Positions 50,522 to 59,240 of a stretch of 64,000 nt of DNA are shown piece after piece (the stretch's first letter is position 1; each line of letters begins with the position of its first letter). Source of the stretch: Isochrysis galbana (taxonomy: Eukaryota > Haptophyta > Isochrysidales > Isochrysidaceae). The stretch spans positions 3,027,820 through 3,091,819 of the forward strand of contig CM030937.1 in NCBI GenBank assembly GCA_018136815.1. The letters run 5' to 3'. The notes beneath the pieces were generated by a model. The model made no database searches, was not told the DNA's origin, and saw only the letters and a list, made by a program, of their open reading frames with translations. The translations under genes and the position numbers were made by a program.

Positions 50522-51776
50522 ATGCTCTGCGCCGCTCTCACCGTGCTCGGGCTGGCGGGTCCCGCGCCCATGCGCGGCTCTGCCTTCCGCACCTCAAACC
50601 TCGTCATGGGCGAGCCGCTTGTCAAGCTTGGCACGCGCGGCTCGCCGCTCGCGCTCGCGCAGGCGTACGAGACCAAGCGCAGGCTCGCAGCTGCATTCCC
50701 CGAGCTCGAGCCCGATGATGCCGTCGAGATCAAGATCATCAAGACCACCGGTGACATGGTACTCGACAAGGCTCTCAAGGAGCTGGGAGGGAAGGGTCTC
50801 TTCACCAAGGAGCTCGATGTTCAGCTCCTCAATGGAGATGTCGACATCTGCGTCCACTCAATGAAGGACGTCCCCACTTGGTGCGAACGGCTTCCGCTGC
50901 TCTAGATGACAAGCTGCATGTGCTTTCTTTGATCTCTGATCGGAGCTTGTGTGCCTGGGCGATCCACCCACAGACAGCCGCATGCCTAGTGTCGCACCTC
51001 AGTCGTGCACCCTCTGACCTTGTCCGTGTGCTGCTATCTACAGGCTCGTGCCGGGAACCATTCTGCCCTGCAACCTTGAGCGCGAGGACACCCGAGACGC
51101 GTGGATTTCCCCCAACTGTGAGTCGCCCTTCGATCTTCCGGCCGGCTCCATCGTCGGCACCGCCTCGCTCCGCCGGCAAGCACAACTGCTTGCGCGCAAC
51201 CCCGGCATCAAATGCGTCAACTTCCGGGGAAATGTGCAGACTCGCCTCAAGAAGCTCGGAGAGAACGTGGTTGATGGCACGCTTCTTGCAAACGCCGGCT
51301 TACGCCGCATGGGCATGGAGGAGCACATCACCAAGATCCTCGAATTTGATGAGATGCTTCCGGCAGTCGCCCAGGGTGCGATCGGCATCCAGTGCCGTGA
51401 GGGCGATGAGCGCATCATGAAGTATTTGGAAGCACTCAACCATCCGCCGACGAAGGCAGCGGTCGATTGCGAGCGCGCATTCCTTGCCGCGCTGGACGGC
51501 AATTGCCGTACCCCCATCGCAGGTCAGGCGCGCCTCGTCAACGGCGAGCTGATCTTCCAGGGTCTGATCGCCAAGTGCGACGGGTCGGAGATGCACAAGG
51601 TGTCCAAGGCTGGCAAGGCGGAGGATGCCGTGAAGATCGGCAAGGAGGCTGGTGCCGAACTCAAGGCGAAGATCGGCAACGTGGAGGACTTCTTTGGCGA
51701 CGAGGAAATTGCTCCTGAGCCCGTCTCCTCGATGAGCGGTAAGTCCACCGATGGACTTGGCGGCTACACCTCGTAG
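50522..51776 (+). CDS. HMBS: Porphobilinogen deaminase (hydroxymethylbilane synthase), plastid
   Basis: Exons 50522-50880 and 51044-51776 across a 163-nt GT-AG intron that splits the codon of Trp in KDVPTW; 363 residues. N-terminus MLCAALTVLGLAGPAPMRGS followed by AFRTS: a signal peptide and a GSAF site, as in plastid proteins of secondary red algae. The mature enzyme starts near VKLGTRGSPLALAQAYETKR. Other blocks are IKTTGDMVLDKALKELGGKG, KGLFTKELD, ICVHSMKDVP, SLRRQAQLLA, NFRGNVQTRL, and DGNCRTPIAG, whose Cys (residue 274) attaches the dipyrromethane cofactor. The enzyme polymerises four porphobilinogens in heme/chlorophyll synthesis. An open frame extends upstream to 50060 through C-rich leader sequence; the Met at 50522 gives a proper leader. 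Confidence 0.95.
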
Positions 51777-52849
51777 GTGGACTGCAAATTCCGACACCAG
51801 CATCACCGGCTTTCGCCAGCCTCTAGCTAGAGTTATCGGCATGCTGCCCTTGACCCATCTGATACTTCTCGTGGGCGATGTGCCCGCATCGAATACCGTC
51901 GCGAGACCGGAGCGAACTCCGGATTCGAGCAGATTCCCGCCAGCCAATGAGAACAATGTGCCAATGTGTATCGACCATGCTGTGTCCGCAGCGCGCGGCA
52001 ACGCAGTGTGCATGAGACGAGTCAGGTCGGAACGAATTCGAACGAGTTTGTGAGTCTGTGATCTGTTGTGATGCGCTTTGCATAGGCATCAGGGAGCCGT
52101 TCGGCGAAGGCCGGCGAACCCGAACGGCGTGGGGACTATTGTGTAGTGCTCGCAAGACGTGCGTCCTCTCTACTATTGCTCCTCGTTATTGGCCACCACA
52201 CATACACCACACACTCATGCTCGCGCACTTTTGCCGTGACGTGTCTGATCGTTTTTGATTTTGCTGTTTCTCAACCTTCTATAAGTGGGGGTCAATGGAG
52301 GCCTCGCGCCCCTCTCGCTCCATCGCGGACACCCTGCTGGTGGGCCTGTCGAGTCGAGCGGCGCTTGCCGGAGGGTTCTGAGCCACTCCGTCGCGAGCGC
52401 CACCGGCGGCTAGCACGGCGCTTTGGCCCTCCTCCCCGCCGGGAGTCGGGTGAATGAAATTCTGGATTGGGTCGGGCAACTCCATTTGGGTGTTTGGACT
52501 GGGGACGAACGGCGGACGAAGGGCGATGGGGCGGCGAGGCGCTCCTAGCGGCTAGCGGCCCGTAGTTAGTAGGGCCTAGTGGCTCTAGTGCGTGATGGAT
52601 AGTGATAGTGAGAGATTGTGCTAGACCTACAAAGAACCTTTCCCTCAAGGGAGACTAGACTGCTAGAGTGCAGCGACGCAGCGAACAACGACGGACAACG
52701 ATCCTGAGAACAATACACCGACTCACGAACACACCAGAATCGTTCACCTAAACCAAGCGGAACATCAAGGCCATCAATCAAGTGAACCGAGACTACCTCC
52801 AGGGACCGGTACAGGTACAAGCGCCGCCCATGAACGGAAGTTCCATACA

Positions 52850-52990
52850 CCGAGCCCCTAAGTAGAGCACGAGGGGACGAGCCGCAAGGCAGGTGCGAGG
52901 AGTGGTAAGGGAAGTGGACGAGGCTACGAGATAGGTGTGCAGGACCGCGCGTGTGGCGTGTGGCGAGAATATTACGCGAAGTTTTCTTTT
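52850..52990 (+). repeat. LINE 3'-end fragment
   Basis: CCGAGCCCCTAAGTAGAGCA, CGAGGGGA, GCCGCAAGGCAGG and GTGGCGAGAATATTACG match 25228-25360 of the LINE. The T-run tail is poorly preserved. Confidence 0.7.
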
Positions 52991-53079
52991 GCTAAAGCAT
53001 GGTTCATCGTTCCTGGCAGGATTCCTGGTTGCTGGGGCTACCGTGGGAGTCTGGGCCCAAAGGGCATCGGATATGTGCT

Positions 53080-53190
53080 CGTTACACCTATCCGGTCAGC
53101 ATATCCAAAATCTCGTGATGAATCCTCAATCTTCAATGTTGACTTGGTCGATTCATCCTTAGAAGTTAAAATAGATGTTTGACCGCCGCC
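53080..53190 (-). repeat. End of the AGGGCGGTCAAACA inverted-repeat family
   Basis: The minus strand reads GGCGGTCAAACATCTATTTT, AACTTCTAAGGATGAATCGA and further family words, matching 8473-8580. It ends in GGCGGC instead of AGGGCGG. Confidence 0.6.
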
Positions 53191-54073
53191 CATGATAGCT
53201 GCTCAAATTAAGATGTAAGATGCAAGATTAAGGTGGACATTAGCCCTGAATCTTCGCACAGATGACAGTTTGTTGGCGGGCGGTGTCGCGCCTTTGCTCT
53301 TCCTCTGTATGACTCATCAACAAGAGCGATAGCGCGGATTTGCGACGATTTGCGATGTACTCGAGTACTCAGCGCCAGCACTCGTGGTTGTTTGTGACCT
53401 TGTGACCTTGTGTGCCCTTGGCATGCGTGCTTGTACGGTGGGCTCGCCTTGGTGCGTTTGGTGCATGCGGCAGCCTGCGCCCTACCTCGTTCTCTCGCAC
53501 ACACTCACTGCCACATTAAGACCTCCCACACTCCCAGCTGCCAGCACATGATGCTATTTTGCACAGCACCAAACAATGTCAAACGGATCTCACTCGAGTG
53601 AGAACGGCAAACGGGCAATCGCCTGAGCACACGGCCGGTAGGGTCGCACATGCCCACGCGCATTAACTGCATCCCGCTGCCACCACTATGACTATCCGAA
53701 GCAATCAGTATCAAGCGACAAAACAAAAGGGATATTGTGTCAAAACAACAGGACAGGACCGTATAGCGCACAATCATGCATGTGATTCATTCACGACCAA
53801 CCTGATACCTTTGTTGGGAGTAGAACGCAGCATGCCTTTCTATTCGCATTGGCGGCGGGATTCCATGAATCCTGTGCATGGGTGCCTTGCGCCAGCGCAC
53901 AATGCAGATGCCGCACCGGTAACGAGGAACTGTTGAGGCCGATACTTCGACAATGTATCCTTGGTGCCTGACACCCACACAAGGTACCAATAGGCATTCC
54001 AGGTGGAAAGTTTTGCATACATGAAGAAGTGGACAAAGACGTCCTCAATTAATGATCCATGGCGTCTTGGGCG

Positions 54074-54718
54074 TCAATCAACGTCAATGATTCCCTCGAC
54101 GTCCACGACGCCCCCATCATTCCGCATGCCTTCCCGCAGGAAGATGCCAGACTCTGAGCGCGTTGTCGTCATTATGCTGCCGCAGTTGGTGCACTGGTGG
54201 CGCCCAGCAGCCTTGATGACTTGTTGCGGAAAGCCACACTCTGGGCAGGCACCCTCTATCAAATTGGAAGATAGGTACAGATTGATGAGTTGGCCACCGA
54301 TGAGCGGTACCAAGATGAGAAAGAGAAAGAATCCGTTGATGAATTGAATAACGTTCCAGAAGGCACCAGACCCAATGAGGAACAGGACAACAGCAGGGAA
54401 GACGAGCGATGACGGGTTGAATCCGCCCCCGCCCCCTCGATTGAAGCCGCCACCGCCCAGGCGCATGGTGACCTCCGAACCGCCGCTACGCTTGACAGGA
54501 GTGACAGAGACCAGCCGGGGCTTTGGCTCGTGAGCTGGCCTTGTGCAGTAGTATGCCGCCACATGCACTTGCTCCACTGCCTCAGGTCTGCAGCCGAGCA
54601 CTGTGCGCGTGTGGAGAGCGCATGGTCTGTCGGGTCGAATATGACGCGGGGAAATCGCGCTGACGGTCGAAACAAGCAGCGCGACGAGGACCGTGAGGAG
54701 CACGCGCGGGCCACGCAT
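54074..54718 (-). CDS. Membrane protein with C-terminal zinc ribbon
   Basis: 214 residues from the Met at 54718, which begins a signal peptide (MRGPRVLLTVLVALLVSTVS, cleavage near SAIS). A Gly-rich segment (RLGGGGFNRGGGGGFNPSS) is followed by two hydrophobic segments (LVFPAVVLFLIGSGAFWNVI and FFLFLILVPLIGGQLINLYL) and a zinc ribbon C-P-E-C...C-T-N-C (CPECGFPQQVIKAAGRHQCT). It resembles thylakoid or plastid-envelope proteins with a rubredoxin/zinc-ribbon tail in its layout, but I cannot name the family. An in-frame Met at 54793 would add 25 basic residues. Intronless. Confidence 0.7.
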   Translation of the reverse strand: MRGPRVLLTVLVALLVSTVSAISPRHIRPDRPCALHTRTVLGCRPEAVEQVHVAAYYCTRPAHEPKPRLVSVTPVKRSGGSEVTMRLGGGGFNRGGGGGFNPSSLVFPAVVLFLIGSGAFWNVIQFINGFFLFLILVPLIGGQLINLYLSSNLIEGACPECGFPQQVIKAAGRHQCTNCGSIMTTTRSESGIFLREGMRNDGGVVDVEGIIDVD

Positions 54719-54862
54719 ACTGCTGCGCGCTGCGGCGAGCTGCTTCGAGTTGGCGCGCGAGGTGGCGCGCGAGCAGGGAGGGAGTGGTGGCACGACGAGA
54801 TTATTATACTACTACTACAGAAGTACTCTAGTATAATCCTTCACTTTTTTCTTGTCCTTGAT

Positions 54863-56310
54863 AGGGCGGTCAAACAGGGCTTTTGACTTCTAAGGGTGAA
54901 AATTCAGTAAGTCAAGATTGAGGTTTTATCATGAGATCTTAGGGTATGCTACTGGTAATGGGTATATTAGGCAGAATCTTTGTTACGGATGCCCTGCCCC
55001 TCTGTCCTCTCCCGTATTTACTTTCTAAGTCCTGTGGGATCTCCCTCTCTTCTCTCTCCCTTCACGTGAAGGAGAGGCGACGGGCCTCCTCTCTTCTTTT
55101 CTCCTTCTTCTCTTGCTCACCTCCCCTTTTGCGCGTATCCCGTTAACGTTAGTTATCTACGTGTTACTGTGAATGTGCGTTTGATGGTGGTGTGTGAGAA
55201 TTGTAAGAGGGGACTTTTTTTTATCCGGTTCTGTTCTGGAGAGAGCGCGAGCGATGGCGTCGCTCTCCCTCCGCATGGCCGCCCTGGTTACCGTGATGGT
55301 ACCAGGGCGATAATCTTATAAGAAACATGCACATTTTCGACGCCATTTCAACACACAGACCATAGACCCGGAAACGTTTTCGCACTCGTGCGAAATCGAC
55401 GTCGACCACAAAAGACAAAAAAGCATCAGAGGTCGCGCTGTGCGCTGTGCGACGCGCGCCTGCGTTCCCCGGGCACGGTTACCCCCGGGCATGCAGTACA
55501 GAGCCCTGCGCGGGCGCACCGCGTCGCCTGCGCCCTCCACCTCGCCCCTCGCCCCTGCTTGCTGCTGGCATGCATCTGCTGCTATCTGCTATGTGCTGCC
55601 AGCCCCTCGCGCGCATGCAGTGCGCGGCTGGCGGCTGGCCGCGAGCCATCAAAATGACGGTGCTGCGCATGATGGGCTGGCCCATCACGCGCGGCACCGT
55701 CTCAGCATGGCGAAAGGTGTTGCCTGCTGGCCTCTGGCCTCTGGCCTTTGGCCTCCTGGCCGCGCAGACCCTCGCCAGAGCGGCCACAGGCCGCTTGCGA
55801 GCTTGCGAGGCCACTGGCGAGGCCAGCGACCATCGCTGCGGCCGCCATCGCGCGCCGCCGCAGGAGAAAAGGATCAAATTGATTATAGTTTTGCCAAATT
55901 ATCATCTTTGTAATTCTAATTTTTAGTCTTCGATTCACCAGTCCAAGACACATATGAGTGAGCACAATACATGACCACCGGCATGCCCAAATGCCAATGT
56001 TTCGGTAGCCAACCAGTCTTACCATATGGGACTGTCGAACCATAGAGAGAAAAGGAGGGGTTGTCTCTCGAAATCGAACGTGAGACGCTCGAAAACACGA
56101 GGCTGTCCGTCAATTCTGCACGTCGACGCGAAAAAAAAACTACTTTTTGTGCTCCATGTTGGGATGTTGTGCTATAAAAACGGGCGAACTATTGACTGGC
56201 CCGTGCTTTGCGGGCACGACTTGTGTGTCTCCGAACGTGAATGGCCCTGGAGGCCATCCGTCCATCCGTGTGTACAAAAACTCCAAAAGTTGGCTCGAGG
56301 GGCTCGAGTG
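54863..56310 (+). mobile_element. Second copy of the AGGGCGGTCAAACA element (left part)
   Basis: Begins after TA with GGGCGGTCAAACAGGGCTTT and follows 8473-9480 over about 1.1 kb, apart from a 332-bp insert at 54981-55312. Homology ends near CCAAAAGTTGGCTCGAG (56285-56301) and the right inverted repeat is not found, so this copy is truncated. Minus-strand frames (55877-55479) are only partly conserved with the first copy. Confidence 0.78.
54981..55312. mobile_element. 332-bp insertion with 5-bp duplication
   Basis: Comparison with the uninterrupted copy at 8580 shows an insert starting TGTTACGGATGCCC and ending CCAGGGCGATA, flanked by ATCTT (54976-54980 and 55313-55317). The 5-bp duplication and 5' TGTTACGG fit a short solo LTR, but the 3' end TA is not canonical CA. 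It contains CTTCACGTGAAG and CCTGGTTACCGTGATGGTAC. Confidence 0.65.
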
Positions 56311-56519
56311 AGACAGACGAGCCACACCGCGGCTAGACAATCACGCACGGAGACACATCGCCAGCCGACACGTGCGAGAGGGACGCAATAGCCCGGGTTC
56401 CGATAGCCGAGCGATCACACCAAACCAACAACAGGCCTGCCCGGAACCCGCACTCTGAACCAGGCTCATGGTAGCGCACCGGAGCCGTACCCGTACCCCG
56501 GATGCCAAAGACAAAGGAA

Positions 56520-56640
56520 TGATGGGGGGAAGGAGAGGTGGAGGGAAGGGAAGAGAAGGGCGATGTCAGTGGTGATAGGGAAGTACCCTAGTTTAGTAGG
56601 TGTGTAGCCCAGAACCTTCAGATGTTTTTTTTTACCTCCA
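56520..56640 (+). repeat. Retroposon 3' tail
   Basis: GGGCGATGTCAGTGGTGATA, then TAGTAGGTGTGTAGCCCAGA and ACCTTCAGATGTTTTTTTTT. Matches tails at 25560-25600 (+) and 5565-5620 (-). Confidence 0.6.
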
Positions 56641-56825
56641 CGATGTACAACGATGCTGAGTATACAAGAAAAGGTACACGACAAATTGCCGCTGTGATTG
56701 GCAGCAATCTGGGACCTTAATAACAAAGATGCATGCACACGGTTAACTGCGAGACACGCGACGCAAGTACTCCGCGCAGCATGTTGCTCGCAGTAGGGAA
56801 ACTTAAGGTCATCTACCCGGGTACT

Positions 56826-57452
56826 CTACTTGAATAGCTGATATTTTTTGAGCAATGGAGCCACAACATCACGTGGGTAAGGTTTGAGAGCGAGCGCCGT
56901 GGGGATATTTTCAGGTTGTTCAATCCATAGATGGTGAACGATGCCTCCGTCTTCCAATTTCTGGGCGAGCGCCCGCAATTGAGCCTCGCCCTTGCACTCC
57001 TTGACCACCTTGTGCATGCGTGGCATGTCTGACAAGTAGGATTGCACATCGCCGTCGTCACGGTGTACCCATATGACAGCGGTGCAAGCATGGCATGCCT
57101 GGGCTATGACCGAACCCACGGGCCATTCCATCGTTTTCAACAAGTCGCGCCTGACAACCACAAATTGCACGAGTGTCGAGCCACCGCTGCCACAGGCTGT
57201 GCTTGCTTGTACTTCTGTCGGAGCATCGCCTTCAAGAGGCAAAGCCGTCTCCAGCTCTGCACTGGCATGTGAGGTGCTGACGGCCTCGCCGCTAGCCGAG
57301 AGGTGGATCGAAGTTACGGCCTGAGCCAGCGGGGCCATAGTGATCGCTGCAGGCTGTGTGGCCATCAGCGCCGCCGCGTGAAGCCACGCAGTAGAGAACA
57401 GGGTGAGCTGGTGCCACCGACGAGGCGCGCAGCGCATGAAGGTGCCAACCAA
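56826..57452 (-). CDS. PTRHD1: PTRHD1-type peptidyl-tRNA hydrolase-like protein
   Basis: 208 residues, no intron. The first about 85 residues are Ala/Ser/Thr-rich and weakly hydrophobic (LFSTAWLHAAALMAT), perhaps an organelle leader. Residues 92-208 form the Pth2-like fold: LVQFVVVRRDLLKTMEWPVG, SVIAQACHACTAVIW, then HKVVKECKGEAQLRALAQKL and GIVHHLWIEQPENIPTALAL, ending in PYPRDVVAPLLKKYQLFK. These are PTRHD1 signatures ('D.....WP.G....Q..HA'). The family is related to archaeal/eukaryotic peptidyl-tRNA hydrolase 2 but catalysis has been doubtful for PTRHD1. The start is the first Met in frame. Confidence 0.88.
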   Translation of the reverse strand: MVGTFMRCAPRRWHQLTLFSTAWLHAAALMATQPAAITMAPLAQAVTSIHLSASGEAVSTSHASAELETALPLEGDAPTEVQASTACGSGGSTLVQFVVVRRDLLKTMEWPVGSVIAQACHACTAVIWVHRDDGDVQSYLSDMPRMHKVVKECKGEAQLRALAQKLEDGGIVHHLWIEQPENIPTALALKPYPRDVVAPLLKKYQLFK

Positions 57453-58261
57453 GGGTTGCTACTAGAGTATAGTAGTAGTATTACTTTTTACTCTTCAGGG
57501 TGGCGGCCGTGACGCGGGCTCCGAGTCCCCCCCTTTCCTTTCCCCCCCCCGAGCGGGAAGCGGAAAGCGTGCGCACCTCTGGCGCGAGGCGCGAGCGCAG
57601 AGCCCCCCTCCGGCTACGCTCGACGCAAACGGCTAGCCGAAGGCACCGAAGGACGCTTTGACTTCGACATTGTCTACCTATGCTTACGAACTGCGAACTG
57701 CTCACCGCTAGCCACTAGCTCACGGACACAGGTCACACGAAACGACACCTACACACGCAAGACGACAGGCATCAATAAAAAAGGAGAACACACACTAGGA
57801 GAGGAACGAAACATTGCCTGGCATCGTCATCTACCTCAGCTCCTGGAATACTTTAATATTAAAACGCCTCGGCGCATGTTGGCGGCGCTGCTAGAGTATA
57901 GGCCGCACACGCAACGTGGACCGATGACAAGCACAGCAGTATCGTACACCGTGCTGCTTCATATGTGCTCCCTGCCGAAGACGCATTATGTATGTGTTGT
58001 ACCATCATGGAGGCACAGCTACCTGCCATGATGCAGCAGCTATCAATGCCGCAAACCAATCTATAGCTTATCAAATGCGACATGTTCAAGCGCGTCTGAG
58101 ATTCCCTAGGAAAGAACCAAGGCAGGCGACGGAATCTCAAAAGCGAGGGAGGACTGTCAGAAGGAGACCATGGGCCCGTGGAGACGCTTTGAGATGAGGC
58201 CACCAATATGTTTATGCCAGTCATGGGCATTAGGTTAGGGGTGTGGGCAGTATATCCCCCA
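57453..58261. other. Spacer without recognised gene
   Basis: A TAGTAGTATT border lies at 57468-57482. Frames in this stretch show no protein resemblance. The 3' UTR of the minus-strand EF-hand gene is expected near its right edge. Confidence 0.5.
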
Positions 58262-58993
58262 TCACATCATCGCCTTGTACATCTCCCAAAACCACTGCTT
58301 CGTCACCGTCAGCTTCTCCGGGATTTGCACTCCGTTTGGAGCAGGTGGAATCGCTATCTTCGTGGGCTGGCCATCGGCGAAGTATGCGAGTGCTGCCTCT
58401 GCCTGCGGGCAAGTACATAACAAGGGTTCAAAGCAAGTCAACCAACGCGAGATGACGCTCTCTATGGAAGGGCAGCGGTGTGCAATGAGAGCGCGCGTCG
58501 TGGGGCGGGGCCACCTCGCTCAATTCCAACACGCCATTCGCGTCTACATCGAAATTCCGGAAGAGGAACGCGGCATGCATTTTCATAAATCCTGCGATGT
58601 CGAGCTGCCCATGACTGTTCGCATACTGCTTGAATCCCACGGGCAAATGCTCCCTAGCATACGCAGGCATTGAGGGGAAGTCCTCGCATAGCGCTGAGGA
58701 GAGCTCATCGAATGAAAGCCACCCGTTGCCGTCAGTGTCGTACTTGTTGAACAGCGCCTGCGTCCTCACCGGTACCTGCTGAAGAAGCGGAGAGCTGAGT
58801 GAGACGGTGCTTGGGGGTGGGGGGGGGGGGGGGGAGGAGGCGCTTCTGCGCTTCAGGACATGGCTGGAGCACGCGGGACACGCCCGGAGGGTGAAGGCGC
58901 GTTGGTTTGACCCACCCTGTTCGGAGACGAGCCTGCCGGCTCGGCTGTCGCCACGGGCGTCTCGCCGGCGAGGCACTTGCGCAGGCACTCCAT
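58262..58993 (-). CDS. EF-hand calcium-binding protein
   Basis: Three exons on the minus strand, 58993-58916, 58775-58515 and 58402-58262, both introns GT-AG and phase 0, 159 residues. Two EF-hand loops with canonical calcium ligands: DTDGNGWLSFDE (about 39-50) and DVDANGVLELSE (about 102-113). The last exon gives AEAALAYFADGQPTKIAIPP and ends in WFWEMYKAMM. The number of hands (two) and the spacing, about 50 residues of non-EF helix between them, differ from calmodulin; no specific subfamily is recognised. The Met at 58993 (MECLRKCLAG) was chosen as it is the first that splices in frame. A T/C-rich tract (58807-58835) lies in intron 1. Confidence 0.83.
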
Positions 58994-59119
58994 CGCGTGC
59001 GTCCGGTCCCACAACCCACACGAGAGAAGGGAGAAGAGAGAGAAGATCAAGAGAGAGAGAGAATAGGAATACCAAGAAAAAAGATCAGAAGAGAAGGGGT
59101 AAGAGTAGAGTAAGGAGGG

Positions 59120-59225
59120 ATGTGTGGTGGGTGGGTTGAGGCGAGGAGAGAGAGAGAGAGATCGTAGTCGTAGTAGAGTAGTAGAGTAAGTACTCTACTC
59201 TAGACCTAGCAGTCTAGTACTCTAG
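59120..59225. repeat. GA microsatellite and TAGTAG-rich border
   Basis: GAGAGAGAGAGAGA at 59147-59162, then repeated GTAGTAGAGTA words to 59230. It stands between the EF-hand gene and the hAT left end. Confidence 0.6.
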
Positions 59226-59240
59226 TAGTAGCAGTCGAGG

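Larger units (their letters stand above)
51777..54073. other. Spacer with LINE 3' end and inverted-repeat end, no gene
   Basis: The DNA between porphobilinogen deaminase and the zinc-ribbon gene contains the two repeats listed separately (52850-52990, 53080-53190). Short frames, such as 51300-52013 minus, are shadows of the deaminase or have no resemblance to known proteins. Confidence 0.55.

Noticed and set aside
50134..50808. 224-codon minus-strand ORF over the PBGD first exon
   Set aside because: It is antisense to a clearly conserved enzyme and to its C-rich leader.
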